DNA from: Streptomyces sp. BA2
GTDB taxonomy: Bacteria > Actinomycetota > Actinomycetes > Streptomycetales > Streptomycetaceae
DNA length: 64,000 nt
Assembly: GCF_009769735.1 (NCBI RefSeq)
Contig: NZ_WSRO01000002.1
Location: 6,678,501-6,742,500 of the forward strand
Direction: 5' to 3'
How positions within the stretch are numbered: the first letter of the stretch is position 1; every line of letters starts with the position of its first letter. Under the pieces are notes generated by a model that saw only the letters and a list, made by a program, of their open reading frames with translations, made no database searches and had not been told where the DNA came from. This document shows positions 16,845 through 26,223 of this stretch, one piece after another. The position numbers were made by a program, and so were the translations under genes.

Positions 16845-17854
16845 GGCGTACGCTCCGCCGTCGCCGGCGGGGATGTCGGCTGCGCCGGAAGCTGCGCGCC
16901 CGCGTGCACGCACGCCGCGCGATGCCGGGGGCCCGCGTCCCGCAGCGCCTGGTCCTCCGTGGTGCAGACGTCGAGGGCGACCGGGCAGCGCGGATGGAAC
17001 GTGCAGCCCGTGGGGAGCAGGGACGGGTCCGGCGGGTCGCCGGGCAGGCCGCGCGGCGCGAAGCGGGACGCCGTGTCGCCGATGCGGGGGAAGGCCGCGG
17101 AGAGGGCCTTCCCGTACGGGTGCTGCGCGTTCTCGTAGACCTCGGAGGCCGGGCCCTCCTCGACGACGCGGCCCGCGTACATCACCGCGAGCCGGTCGCA
17201 GGTGTCGGAGAGCACCGCGAGGTCATGACTGATCATGATCAGGCCCAGGTCCTGCTCGGACACCAACTGCTCGATGAGGCGCAGGATCTGAGCCTGGATC
17301 ATCACGTCCAGGGCCGTCGTCGGCTCATCGGCGATGATCAGGCGCGGATCGCAGGCGAGCGCCATCGCGATCATCACGCGCTGGCGCTGCCCGCCCGACA
17401 GCTCGTGCGGATACGCGTCCGCGCGGGCGGCCGGAAGCCCCACCTGTTCGAGCAGCTCCCCGGCCTTCTTCTTCGCCCCCGCCTGGGTCGCCTTCTTGTG
17501 CAGCAGGATCGGCTCGGCGATCTGGTCGCCGATGCGGTGCACGGCGTTGAGCGAGTGCATCGCGCCCTGGAAGACGATCGACGCGCCCGCCCAGCGGACC
17601 GCCCGGACCTGACCCCACTTCATGGTGAGGACGTCCTCGCCGTCGAGCAGGACCTCACCGGTCACCTTCGTGCCGGCGGGCAGCAGCCGCAGCAGCGCGA
17701 GCGCCAGCGTGGACTTGCCGCAGCCGGACTCGCCCGCGACGCCGAGCTTCTGGCCCGCGTCGACCGAGAGGTTCACGCCGCGCACCGCGGCCGCCCCGGA
17801 CGCGTACGTCACTTCGAGGTTTCTCACGTCGAGGAGGCGCTGTTCCGTCGTCAC
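16841..17854 (-). CDS. Oligopeptide ABC transporter ATPase (OppD/DppD-like)
   Basis: This 337-residue ATPase is partner of the OppF-like protein in a heterodimeric motor. Walker A is GESGCGKST (41-49), the Q-loop lies in IVFQGAMHSLNAV, the signature is LSGGQRQRVMIAMAL, Walker B is LIIADEPTTALD, and the HPY-type C-terminus contains CTFHPRCP. GTG 17854 is preceded by GGAG at six bases; GTG 17869 is the nearest alternative. It lies 29 bases after the upstream permease gene and overlaps the next gene by 4 bases. Confidence 0.9.
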   Translation of the reverse strand: MTTEQRLLDVRNLEVTYASGAAAVRGVNLSVDAGQKLGVAGESGCGKSTLALALLRLLPAGTKVTGEVLLDGEDVLTMKWGQVRAVRWAGASIVFQGAMHSLNAVHRIGDQIAEPILLHKKATQAGAKKKAGELLEQVGLPAARADAYPHELSGGQRQRVMIAMALACDPRLIIADEPTTALDVMIQAQILRLIEQLVSEQDLGLIMISHDLAVLSDTCDRLAVMYAGRVVEEGPASEVYENAQHPYGKALSAAFPRIGDTASRFAPRGLPGDPPDPSLLPTGCTFHPRCPVALDVCTTEDQALRDAGPRHRAACVHAGAQLPAQPTSPPATAERTP

Positions 17855-17883
17855 CTTTGTCTCCGTCACCTTGTTCGCGCTGT

Positions 17884-18831
17884 TCAACGGGAGACCCCCA
17901 GCCTGGGGTTGAGCACGGACTCCACGGCGCGTCCGCACAGCGTGAACGCGAGTGCCACGACGGCGATGGCGAGTCCGGGCGGAGCGAGGTACCACCAGTT
18001 GCCCGCGCTGACCGCGCCCGCCTCGCGCGCGTCCTGGAGCAGCCCGCCCCAGGAGACGACGGTCGGGTCGCCGAGGCCCAGGAAGGCGAGCGTGGCCTCG
18101 GTGAGGATGGCGTTCGAGATGACGAGCGTGGTCTGCGCGAGCACCAGCGGCATGACGTTGGGCAGGACGTGCCGGCCCATGACGTGACCGTGGCCGCCGC
18201 CGAGCGCCTGCGCGCGTTCGATGTACGGGCGTGACTCCACGGCCAGGGTCTGGGCGCGGACGAGCCGCGCGGTCGTCGGCCAGGTCGTCACGCCGATCGC
18301 CAGGATGATCGTCCAGATGGACTTGGACATCACCGAGGCGAGCGCGATGGCGAGCACCAGCGTCGGCATCACCAGGAACCAGTCGGTGACCCGCATGATG
18401 ACGGTGGAGTACCAGCCCTTGAAGTGCCCCGCGGTGATGCCCACGACCGTGCCGATGGCCACCGAGAGCACGGCCGCGAGCAGCCCGACGGTGAGTGAGA
18501 TCCGCGCGCCCCACACGAGCAGGCCGAGCAGATCGCGCCCGAACTGATCTGTCCCGAGGGGGAATTCGCCGCTCGGCGACTCCATCGGCTTGCCCGGCGC
18601 GTCGGTCACGCTCTGCGCGTCCGAGCCGACCAGGAGCGGCGCGAAGACGGCGACGAGCGCGATGACGACGAGCGCGGCAAGGCCGAAGAGACCCGCCCGG
18701 TGGGTGCGGTACTCGCGCCAGAATCGGGCCACGGAGTGCCGCCTGCGGGTCCAGGCGAGCGCCCGGGGGCTCTTCGCGACCGGGACCTCGGGGACTTCGG
18801 GGACCTTGGGCTCTGTTGCTTCGGTCGTCAT
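17884..18831 (-). CDS. Oligopeptide ABC transporter permease (OppC/DppC-like)
   Basis: This integral membrane permease has 315 residues. After an N-terminal cytoplasmic tail with a short V-P-E-V-P repeat and the REYRTHRAGLFG segment come a first membrane helix, the periplasmic FPLGTDQFGRDLL motif, five further helices, and the cytoplasmic EAA-type loop around ALGGGHGHVMGRHVLPN that contacts the ATPases. The ATG overlaps the preceding permease stop (ATGA 18828-18831), so the two subunits are translated together in equal amounts. Confidence 0.92.
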   Translation of the reverse strand: MTTEATEPKVPEVPEVPVAKSPRALAWTRRRHSVARFWREYRTHRAGLFGLAALVVIALVAVFAPLLVGSDAQSVTDAPGKPMESPSGEFPLGTDQFGRDLLGLLVWGARISLTVGLLAAVLSVAIGTVVGITAGHFKGWYSTVIMRVTDWFLVMPTLVLAIALASVMSKSIWTIILAIGVTTWPTTARLVRAQTLAVESRPYIERAQALGGGHGHVMGRHVLPNVMPLVLAQTTLVISNAILTEATLAFLGLGDPTVVSWGGLLQDAREAGAVSAGNWWYLAPPGLAIAVVALAFTLCGRAVESVLNPRLGVSR

Positions 18832-19910
18832 CGGCCCACCCTCGGGTCGAGCAGCGGATAGATCACGTCGGCCAGGGTGTTCATCAGGATCACCGCGGCG
18901 GCGAAGACGAAGAACAGGCCCTGCACGAGGGGCAGGTCGGGCACGCTGAGCGCGGCGTAGAAGAGCCCGCCGAGTCCCGGCCAGGAGAAGACGGTCTCGA
19001 CGAGGATCGCGCCCGCCACGACCGTGCCGAGGTTCACGAACATCAGCGTGACGGTGGGCAGCATCGCGTTCGGGACGGCATGACGACGGCGTACGAGATC
19101 GTCCCGCAGCCCCTTGGCGCGAGCGGTGGTCAGATAGTCGCTCCCCATCTCATCGAGCAGGGACGACCGCATGACGAGGAGCGTCTGTGCGTACCCCACC
19201 GCCACCAGGGTGATGACGGGGAGCACCATGTGGTGCGCGACATCGATGACGTACGCGATGCCCGTCTCGCCACCCGATTCGAGCCCGCCGGTCGGGAAGA
19301 GCCCGGGAATCGGACCGACCCCGACCGAGAAGGTGATGATGAGGAGCAGGCCCAGCCAGAAGGACGGCACGGAGTAGAGGGTGAGCGCGAGGCCGGTGTG
19401 GAAGCGGTCCCCGAGCCCGCCGTTGCGCCAGGCCGTGCGGGTGCCGAGCCAGATGCCGATGAGGGTGTAGAGCACGAACGCGGTGCCGGTGAGCAGGAGC
19501 GTCGCGGGCAGCGCCTCGGTGATCTTCTCCATCACCGGTGTGTGGAACTGGTAGGAGGTGCCGAAGTCGCCGGTGAGCGCGTTGCCGCAGTAGTCGAGGA
19601 ACTGCGTCATGACCGGCTGGTCGAGGCCGAACTCCTTGCGCATCGCGTCCAGCTGTTCGGCCGATACGCGCTTTCCGCCCGTCATCTGCTTCACCGGGTC
19701 ACCCGGGATGAGCCGGAACAGGAAGAAGCTGGTGACGAGGACGGCGAACAGCGAGACGGCGGCGCCGCCCAGCTTGCCCGCCACGTACTGGAGATAGGCG
19801 CGGGTGTTGCGAGCCCGGGGGCCGCGGGCCGACGGCCCGGCGAACGCCGGATCGTCGGTCGCCGCGGCGCCCTCGGTGTCGAGCAGTGCGGGATTGCTGT
19901 CAGCGGTCAT
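18828..19910 (-). CDS. Oligopeptide ABC transporter permease (OppB/DppB-like)
   Basis: The second permease subunit has 360 residues. It opens with an acidic soluble tail of about 35 residues, then the typical OppB first helix (YVAGKLGGAAVSLFAVLVTSF) and FRLIPGDPV. A large external loop includes FGLDQPVMTQF and TGDFGTSYQFHTPV, and about five more helices follow. The EAA loop is near TARAKGLRDDLVRRRHAVPNA. It begins three bases after the solute-binding-protein stop, so it is in the same operon. Confidence 0.92.
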   Translation of the reverse strand: MTADSNPALLDTEGAAATDDPAFAGPSARGPRARNTRAYLQYVAGKLGGAAVSLFAVLVTSFFLFRLIPGDPVKQMTGGKRVSAEQLDAMRKEFGLDQPVMTQFLDYCGNALTGDFGTSYQFHTPVMEKITEALPATLLLTGTAFVLYTLIGIWLGTRTAWRNGGLGDRFHTGLALTLYSVPSFWLGLLLIITFSVGVGPIPGLFPTGGLESGGETGIAYVIDVAHHMVLPVITLVAVGYAQTLLVMRSSLLDEMGSDYLTTARAKGLRDDLVRRRHAVPNAMLPTVTLMFVNLGTVVAGAILVETVFSWPGLGGLFYAALSVPDLPLVQGLFFVFAAAVILMNTLADVIYPLLDPRVGR

Positions 19911-19913
19911 GCG

Positions 19914-21827
19914 TTACTCGCGGTCCTCTGCGGTCGAACGGCGGCGCAGGGCGAACAGGACTCCACCGCCGACGAGCACCACCGCGGCGGCGGCGATACC
20001 GATGATGACACCGGTCGAGCTTCCATCCTTGGAGGAACTCTTCCCATCCGCGGGCACGGCGGACCACCAGCTCCAATATCCGTCCTGGCCGTAGATGTTG
20101 CCCGCGGCCGTCGGCATGGTGGTGATGGACTTGATCTGGTCGGTGCGGTAGGCCTCGACGGCGTTCGGGTACGCGAGGATGTTCATGTACCCGGAGTCGT
20201 AGAGCCAGGACTGCATCTCCTTGACGGTCTCCGCGCGCTTGTCCGGGTCGTACTCGGCAAGCTGCTTGTTGTAGAGCTCGTCGTACTTCTTGTCGCAGAT
20301 GAAGTTGTCGGTGGAGGCGCTCTCCTTGGCCTTCACCGGGAGCGCGGCGCAGGAGTGGATGCCGAGTACGAAGTCCGGGTCGGGGTTGACCGACCAGCCG
20401 TCGAACGCGAGATCGTACTCACCGGCGTACCAGGGCACGGACACGTCATCGAGGCAGTTGACCTTGAGCCCAATGCCAAGATCACCCCACCACTCCTTCA
20501 GATACTTCCCGACAGCCTTGTCGTTCGGGTCGGTGGCGTGACAGAGGATGCGGAAGTCGAGCGGCTTCCCGTCCTTGCCGACGCGCTTGCCGTCGCCGTT
20601 CTTCTTGTAGCCCGCCTCGTCGAGGAGTTGGGCGGCCTTCTTGGGGTCGTACGACAGCTTCTGGTCGGCGGAGGGCTGCCAGGCGTACTCGGAGAAGCGC
20701 GGCGGGATATACCCCTCGCCCTCGACGGCCTGGCCCTGGAAGACCTTGTCGACGAGTGCCTCGCGGTCGACGGAACGGAACAGCGCCTGACGCACCTTCT
20801 TGTCCAGGAGCGCCGGGTGGCCGTCACCGAACTTCTTGCCGTCGCGGGTCTTGGCACCGGGGTTGGTGGCGATGGCGAAGAAGCGCCGCCCAGGCCCTTC
20901 ATTCACCTTCACGTTCTCCGTGCCCTTGAGCTCGGCGGCCTGCGCGGGGGTGAGGGCGGGCTGCCCGGCGACGAAGGACACCTCGCCCTTCTTCAGCGCG
21001 GCGACGGCGGCGTCCTGGTCCTTGTACGTCTTGAAGACCACTTCGTCGAACTTGGGCGCGCCGCGCCAGAAGTCCTTGTTGGCCTTCAGCTTCACGTACT
21101 GGTCGGTCTTGTAGTCCGTGAGTTCGAACGGACCGTTGCCGACCACGGGGAAGGACTTGTCGTTGTTGAACTTGGAGACGTCGTCGACCTTCTCCCACAC
21201 GTGCTTCGGGACGATCGGCACGTCGAGCGCGGCCATGGTGGCCTGCGGCTTCTTGAGCTCGATGACGAGCTTGGTGGGGCTCGGCGCGGTCACCTTCTTG
21301 AAGTTGGCGACGAAGCCGGAGTTGGCGGTGGCGGTGCCTTCCTTGGACATCACCTTGTTGAACGTCCAGGCGGCGTCCTCGGCGGTGGCCTTCTTGCCGT
21401 CCGACCACTTGGAGTCGCCCCGGATGGTGTACGTCCAGGTCAGCTTGTCGGCGGAGGGCTCCCACTTGGTGGCGAAGCCCGGGATCGCGTGGTTGTCCTT
21501 GGCGTCGTAGTTCGTCAGGTACTCGTACGTCAGGCGGTGGATGCTGGTGCTGAGCAGCCGCTGGGCGAGGAAGGGACTGAGCGAGTCGACGCTCTGGGCC
21601 ACCGCGACGGTGAGGGTCTTCTTGCCGTCCGCTTTGGCCTCGGCCTGTTGGGGCGCCGGGTTGAGGGGAGAGGCAAGGCCGGCGGTCAGGGCGAGGGCTC
21701 CGGCTCCGGCTACCACAAGGAGACGGGGGCGTTTTGACGCCTTGGGGGGCACCTTGGGTGACGCCTTGGGGGGCGCCTTGGTGGTGCGGCGGGACCGTGT
21801 TCTGCCGTGCTGATCTTGTGTATCCAT
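19914..21827 (-). CDS. Oligopeptide-binding protein (family 5) with C-terminal membrane anchor
   Basis: This extracytoplasmic substrate receptor has 637 residues. After a basic N-terminal stretch with K-A-P-P-K-A-S-type repeats comes one hydrophobic segment (LLVVAGAGALALTAGLASP), then the SBP family 5 fold: TLTVAVAQSVDSLSPF, WSDGKKATAEDAAWTFNKVM, and a peptide-binding lobe with KVRQALFRSVDREALV. Unlike most family members it has no lipobox. It ends with a second hydrophobic helix followed by Arg residues (VVLVGGGVLFALRRRSTAEDRE), so it is probably tethered at the C-terminus. ATG 21827 with GAGGT upstream is preferred over the ORF's earlier ATG (21848). First gene of the operon. Confidence 0.9.
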   Translation of the reverse strand: MDTQDQHGRTRSRRTTKAPPKASPKVPPKASKRPRLLVVAGAGALALTAGLASPLNPAPQQAEAKADGKKTLTVAVAQSVDSLSPFLAQRLLSTSIHRLTYEYLTNYDAKDNHAIPGFATKWEPSADKLTWTYTIRGDSKWSDGKKATAEDAAWTFNKVMSKEGTATANSGFVANFKKVTAPSPTKLVIELKKPQATMAALDVPIVPKHVWEKVDDVSKFNNDKSFPVVGNGPFELTDYKTDQYVKLKANKDFWRGAPKFDEVVFKTYKDQDAAVAALKKGEVSFVAGQPALTPAQAAELKGTENVKVNEGPGRRFFAIATNPGAKTRDGKKFGDGHPALLDKKVRQALFRSVDREALVDKVFQGQAVEGEGYIPPRFSEYAWQPSADQKLSYDPKKAAQLLDEAGYKKNGDGKRVGKDGKPLDFRILCHATDPNDKAVGKYLKEWWGDLGIGLKVNCLDDVSVPWYAGEYDLAFDGWSVNPDPDFVLGIHSCAALPVKAKESASTDNFICDKKYDELYNKQLAEYDPDKRAETVKEMQSWLYDSGYMNILAYPNAVEAYRTDQIKSITTMPTAAGNIYGQDGYWSWWSAVPADGKSSSKDGSSTGVIIGIAAAAVVLVGGGVLFALRRRSTAEDRE

Positions 21828-21901
21828 GGGTCGGTGACCTCGCGTCATCGCTCGCGCAGAGATGGCTAGTTGATCAAGGAACGCCAGCTGGTTGATGTGT
21901 G

Positions 21902-21931
21902 TGTCTACCAGCGCCAGTCTGCGTCAGTCAA
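21902..21931 (-). promoter_or_regulatory. Candidate promoter of the peptide transporter operon
   Basis: On the minus strand, TTGACT (21931-21926) and TAGACA (21907-21902) are separated by 18 bases, a vegetative-type arrangement about 75 bases upstream of the binding-protein start. The downstream side carries a loose GCTGGT...ACCAGC inverted pair that could be an operator. Sequence match only. Confidence 0.35.
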
Positions 21932-22089
21932 CGGCAGGTGAACCCCATGTGGCCTGCGGAAATAACGAGTTGACCCGTATTTCATCCGCATTGGTCAAGA
22001 CCTGTGAAGCGTGGCTGGTCGGGGGGTGATGGTGGGGGGAGGGGCAGGTGGGGGAGCCGCGGCGAACCGGTGCGGTTGGCCGCGCGACG

Positions 22090-22395
22090 ACTGCCTTCGC
22101 CGTCCTGCCGCGCCGCCAGTGCTGCGGCTGCCTTCGCCCTCCTGTCGCGCCGCCCGTGCTGCGGCTGTGGGTCGCTTGCTTGCCTTGGTCCCTCGCGCGT
22201 TCCCTCCTGTCGCGCCGCCGTGCTGCGGCTGTGGGTCGCCTGCCTGCCTTGGCCCCTCGCCCGCGCCCTCCTTCTGGCGCGTCGGCATGTGCTGCCTCCG
22301 TTGTCCGCATGCCCGCCCTGGTCCCTCGCCCGCCCCCTCCCTCCGTCGCATCGGCAGTACTGTCTCCGCTGTCCGCCTGCCCGTCCTGGTCCCTT
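22090..22395. repeat. Degenerate GC-rich tandem repeats, unit about 65-70 bp
   Basis: Between the peptide transporter and ParA-like genes a 711-base gene-free stretch (21828-22538) contains about four and a half imperfect copies of one unit. Each copy follows the order CTCCTGTCGCGCCG, GTGCTGCGGCTGTGGGTCGC, then CTTGGTCCCTCGC. Copies near 22130-22260 are closest to each other; later copies drift (ACTGTCTCCGCTGTCCG replaces the middle). I see no coding signature here in spite of several open frames, and there are no evenly spaced unique spacers as in CRISPR. Confidence 0.7.
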
Positions 22396-22483
22396 CGGTG
22401 CTTGGGCAAGGCTGCGGGGTAATCGGGTGGGTGGGCGGGAAAGTCTGTTCGTCAGCGGAACTGCGGGGCGCCGGGGCAACGGG

Positions 22484-22516
22484 CTGGGCCCGCACCAGGG
22501 GTTGGTGCGGGCCCAG
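22484..22516 (-). terminator. Strong hairpin terminator of the ParA-like gene
   Basis: A perfect 13-bp stem (22484-22496 with 22504-22516) with a 7-base loop lies 22 bases downstream of the ParA-like gene's stop. It defines the left edge of the ESX locus. Confidence 0.85.
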
Positions 22517-22538
22517 TTGAGATCGGCGGAGGCGAAGA

Positions 22539-25500
22539 CTACTGCTGCGGCGCCTCCGGCGCGGGAGGCTGCGGGGGCTGATACGGAGCCCCGGGCTGGA
22601 ACGGCTGCCCAGGCTGAACGGGCGGAGGCACCTGCCCCGGCTGAGGCTGCCCCTGAGGCGCAGGCGCAGGCGCAGGCGACTGGTACGGCTGCCCCGGCCC
22701 CGGCCCCGCAGGCGACTGCGGAGGCGCCGCGTTCTGCCACCCCTGCGGAGCCCCCGGCTGCTGCGGATAGGGCTGCCCGCCGGGCTGCGGCTGATGCGGC
22801 TGCGGCTGCGGCTGGGGAGCGTACGGCTGCTGAGGTGCCTGCCCAGGCTGAGGCGCCTGCCCCCCGTACGGCTGCTGCTGCCCGGGATACCCCCCCTGCC
22901 CCGGCAGGGGCGGAGCCACGACGGGCGGCGGATTCCCATCCGAAGTCCACAGCCCCTGCTGCTGCTGAGCCCGCACAAAGTCCTCCGCAACCATCGCGGA
23001 GAGATTGAAGTACGCCTCCCGCACCTTCGGCCGCATCATGTCGAGATCAACCTCGGCACCAGCAGCAAGATGCTCATCGAACGGAATGACGACAACGCCC
23101 CGGCATCGCGTCTCGAAGTGCGACACGATGTCGTCGACCTTGATCATCTTCCCGGTCTCACGCACCCCGGAGATGACAGTGATTGACCGCGAAACAAGGT
23201 CGGCGTACCCATGCGCGGACAACCAGTCCAAGGTCGTCGACGCACTACTGGCGCCATCCACAGACGGCGTAGAGATGATGATCAGCTGATCGGCAAGATC
23301 GAGAACACCCCGCATGGCGCTGTAGAGCAGCCCCGTACCGGAGTCGGTCAGGATGATCGGGTACTGCTTCCCGAGCACATCGATCGCACGCCGATAGTCC
23401 TCGTCGTTGAAGGTCGTCGAGACGGCCGGATCGACGTCATTGGCGATGATCTCGAGCCCGGACGCGGCCTGCGAGGTGAAGCGCCGGATGTCCATGTACG
23501 AGTTGAGGTACGGGATCGCCTGCACGAGGTCACGGATGGTGGCCCCGGTCTCGCGGCGTACGCGGCGCCCGAGCGTACCGGCGTCGGGGTTGGCGTCGAT
23601 GGCAAGGATCTTGTCCTGCCGCTCGGTGGCGAGCGTAGAGCCGAGAGCGGTAGTGGTGGTGGTCTTCCCGACGCCACCCTTCAAACTGATGACGGCGATG
23701 CGATAGCAGGACAGCACCGGAGTCCGGATCAGCTCCAACTTCCGCTGCCGCTCGGCCTCTTCCTTCTTGCCGCCGAGCTTGAAGCGAGAACCACCGGTAG
23801 CGGGCCGACTGCTCTTGGCCTTCGGCTTGGTGTTGCGCAGCAGCCGGTCGGAGGACAGCTCGACGGCAGCGGTGTAACCGAGCGGCGCCCCTGGGTTGGT
23901 CCGCTCCCGCTGATCATGCTGCACGGCCTGCGGCCAGGCGGCACCGGTGCGGGGGTCGATGGGCGGCTGAGCCTGAGCCGGGGGCTGGGCCTGCGGCTGC
24001 GGTTGAGGCTGAGCGTGGGGCTGCTGCTCAGCCTGCGGCTGCACGGGAGCAGGCGGCTGCTGCTGCGGCTGCGGCATAGCCTGAGGCGTCGGCTGCTGCT
24101 GAGCAACAGCGGGAGGCAGCGGCTGCTGGGCCTGGGGCGCGGGCGGCTGGGGGAACCCATAACTGCCCTGCGGTGCAGGGGAGTTGGGGTTGACCGGCGC
24201 GGGCGCACCCTGCTGCGGGAACCCATAACCACTCGGCGGAACGGGAGCGCCACCCTGCTGCGGGAACCCGTACCCGGCGGGTGGAGCAGGAGCTTCGGGA
24301 GCGGGGGCCGGAGCCGGCGCGGGCGCGCCCTGCTGCGGGAACCCATACCCGGCGGGCGGAGCTGGCGCTGCGGGAGCCGGTGCCGGTGCAGGCGTCCCGG
24401 GAGCCGGAGCCGGAGCCGGGGCGGGAGCGGGCGCACCGGCCTGCGGGAACTCGTACCCACCGGGAGGAGCCGACGCGTCGGCAACCGGCGGAGTGGGCGC
24501 GACCGGTGAGGGAGCCACGGGCCCGGTGGGTGAGGGCCAAGCAGGCGGCGTGGTCTGCGGAGACTGCTGCTGTACGGGCGCAGGCGTGGGCTCAGCCTGC
24601 TGCGGCACGGGCTCGGCAGCTGGCGTCGGCTCCGCAGCCGGCGGAGCCGAGGCCTGGCCGGGCACGGGCCACTGCGGCGCCGAGGTAGGCGCGGCGGGCT
24701 GGAAGGCGGGCGGCAGCGGCGGAAGCCCACCGTTCGGCGCGGGCGGCGGAGTCCAGGAGGGCGGAACGGAGTCCTGCACCTCATCGACGGCCGCGGCAGG
24801 CACGGCGTCCTGAGGAGCGGCGTCCTGAGGAGCGGGTTCCTGCGGAGCGGCGTCCCGGATCTCGTCAGCGACATCACCAGAGTCGCCGGAGTCCTCGACG
24901 TCATCATCCGAATCAGCAGAGTCCGAATGAGCAGAGACAGAAACGCCCCCGTCCGACTCATCCGCGTCCACGGACTCCCCAACAGGCTCACCAGAAGGCG
25001 GCGCACCGTCACCGTGGCCGTCACCGAAGGAGAGTCCGGCTGCGGCCAGAAGAGACGACTCAGGCTGCTCATCACCGAGGCCAAGGTCAGCCTCATCCGA
25101 CTCATCTGTGCCCGAGGGCTCCGAAGACCCCAAGGATTCCTCAGGCTCGGAGGGCTCTGAGGGCTCGGAGGGCTCTGAGGGCTCAGAGGGGGAACTGGAA
25201 CCGGCGGCCCGCTCCTCGATCTCCCGCTTGAGGGCGGCAGAGGAGAACCGCATGGTGGCGCCACTCTCCAGATCGCCACTGCTATCGGCAACGGGCTCAA
25301 CCACAGCGGAGGGCGTGGAAGCAGGTTCCACCTCAGCCTCAGCCTCGTCCTCAGCCGCAGGCCTAGGAACAACACCAGTCACATGCACGGAGGAGGCGAC
25401 ACCGGCAACGGCACCACTCCAGTCAGAGGCACCCGCACCCCCTGCAGGCGAACGACTCTCAGACTCGGCAGGAGCAGGATCCTCAGAGGGAACCGGCGCC

Positions 25501-25916
25501 GGAGCAACAGGCGCCGGAGCAACCGGCGCAGCCCAATCAGCCCGCGGCTGGAACCCGCCGCCCACAGGCAGCTTCGGCACAACGGCAGGCGGCCCGACAG
25601 GCGGAGACTGCGGAGCCGGAGGCTCAGGAGCAGCCGGAGGCTCAGGAGCAGCGGGAGGCTCAGGAGCAGCGGGAGGCTCCGCAGCAGCCGAAGGCGAAGA
25701 AACCGGCGGAGACGAAGGCGAGGAAGGTGACGAAGACGGCACAGGCGAAGCCGAAGGAGTCTCCCCCGCACTGCCGGACGCGTTCTGCGTGTACCAGGCA
25801 GGAGGGGCGTAGTCGATGGTGAACTCGCCCGTAGTCTCGGCAGCGGACTCCGCGTCGGACTGATCATCGACGGGTGAATCCCAGCCCCCGCGGATCTCGT
25901 CCCGATCGCTGTTCAC
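22539..25916 (-). CDS. ParA/MinD-like ATPase with very long Pro/Gln-rich region (ESX-associated)
   Basis: The protein has 1125 residues. Residues 1-700 are low complexity: acidic, Ser/Glu/Pro-rich, then Ala/Pro/Gln-rich with five G-Y-x-F-P-Q repeats (about 487-590). A ParA/MinD-type ATPase follows, with deviant Walker A K-G-G-V-G-K-T-T (about 746-753), [19 protein letters not shown] and the ILTDSGTG switch, and a second Pro/Gln-rich tail closes the protein. GTG 25916 is chosen because AGGAGG lies six bases upstream. MinD-like ATPases (EspI type) accompany ESX systems in mycobacteria. Position next to EccE suggests an energy-sensing or membrane-scaffold role here, not chromosome segregation. 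The repeats suggest an extended, possibly phase-separating region (inference). Confidence 0.85.
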   Translation of the reverse strand: MNSDRDEIRGGWDSPVDDQSDAESAAETTGEFTIDYAPPAWYTQNASGSAGETPSASPVPSSSPSSPSSPPVSSPSAAAEPPAAPEPPAAPEPPAAPEPPAPQSPPVGPPAVVPKLPVGGGFQPRADWAAPVAPAPVAPAPVPSEDPAPAESESRSPAGGAGASDWSGAVAGVASSVHVTGVVPRPAAEDEAEAEVEPASTPSAVVEPVADSSGDLESGATMRFSSAALKREIEERAAGSSSPSEPSEPSEPSEPSEPEESLGSSEPSGTDESDEADLGLGDEQPESSLLAAAGLSFGDGHGDGAPPSGEPVGESVDADESDGGVSVSAHSDSADSDDDVEDSGDSGDVADEIRDAAPQEPAPQDAAPQDAVPAAAVDEVQDSVPPSWTPPPAPNGGLPPLPPAFQPAAPTSAPQWPVPGQASAPPAAEPTPAAEPVPQQAEPTPAPVQQQSPQTTPPAWPSPTGPVAPSPVAPTPPVADASAPPGGYEFPQAGAPAPAPAPAPAPGTPAPAPAPAAPAPPAGYGFPQQGAPAPAPAPAPEAPAPPAGYGFPQQGGAPVPPSGYGFPQQGAPAPVNPNSPAPQGSYGFPQPPAPQAQQPLPPAVAQQQPTPQAMPQPQQQPPAPVQPQAEQQPHAQPQPQPQAQPPAQAQPPIDPRTGAAWPQAVQHDQRERTNPGAPLGYTAAVELSSDRLLRNTKPKAKSSRPATGGSRFKLGGKKEEAERQRKLELIRTPVLSCYRIAVISLKGGVGKTTTTTALGSTLATERQDKILAIDANPDAGTLGRRVRRETGATIRDLVQAIPYLNSYMDIRRFTSQAASGLEIIANDVDPAVSTTFNDEDYRRAIDVLGKQYPIILTDSGTGLLYSAMRGVLDLADQLIIISTPSVDGASSASTTLDWLSAHGYADLVSRSITVISGVRETGKMIKVDDIVSHFETRCRGVVVIPFDEHLAAGAEVDLDMMRPKVREAYFNLSAMVAEDFVRAQQQQGLWTSDGNPPPVVAPPLPGQGGYPGQQQPYGGQAPQPGQAPQQPYAPQPQPQPHQPQPGGQPYPQQPGAPQGWQNAAPPQSPAGPGPGQPYQSPAPAPAPQGQPQPGQVPPPVQPGQPFQPGAPYQPPQPPAPEAPQQ

Positions 25917-26223
25917 AATGCCTCCTGGTGTGGTCGAGCACCCTCGTGCCGTGGTGGGGGGCGACCGTTCCTGTCGTCCGATCCGCCTTGGCTCTCCCCG
26001 TGATGGACGCGAACCACCCACTCGCGGGTTCTGGCGTCGCGCCCAGTCCCAGCCTAATCACCAAAACCACGAGCACGGCAGGGCAGCCCACCCCACGAAT
26101 ACTGTCCTCTCCGTCACGCTCCCCACGGGAGTGATCCACGTATCCAAAACCGTGACGGACAAATCAACCAACAAGCATCGAATGCCTGCTAATTCGCATG
26201 GTCAACCGACACCGACCCTCCGC
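25917..26223. other. Gene-free spacer upstream of the ParA-like gene
   Basis: These 307 bases contain the leader and ribosome site of the ParA-like gene at the left end. I see no hairpin, repeat or convincing promoter hexamer pair elsewhere. Because the next gene on the same strand ends at 26224, a promoter for the ParA-like gene is probably somewhere in this stretch. Confidence 0.5.

Noticed and set aside
18816..21737. Open frame of 973 codons on the plus strand opposite the peptide transporter
   Set aside because: The minus strand carries well-recognised OppB and binding-protein genes; this frame has no similarity.
15789..21827. Peptide transporter as part of the ESX system
   Set aside because: It has its own promoter candidate, complete ABC parts, and is separated by a 700-base gap and a strong terminator; no functional link is visible.
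22090..22395. Possible CRISPR array
   Set aside because: Repeats are degenerate and contiguous, without constant-length direct repeats separated by unique spacers, and no cas genes are near.
22539..25916. Chromosome-partition ParA
   Set aside because: There is no ParB or parS nearby, the ATPase carries long disordered arms, and it sits beside EccE; an ESX role is more likely.
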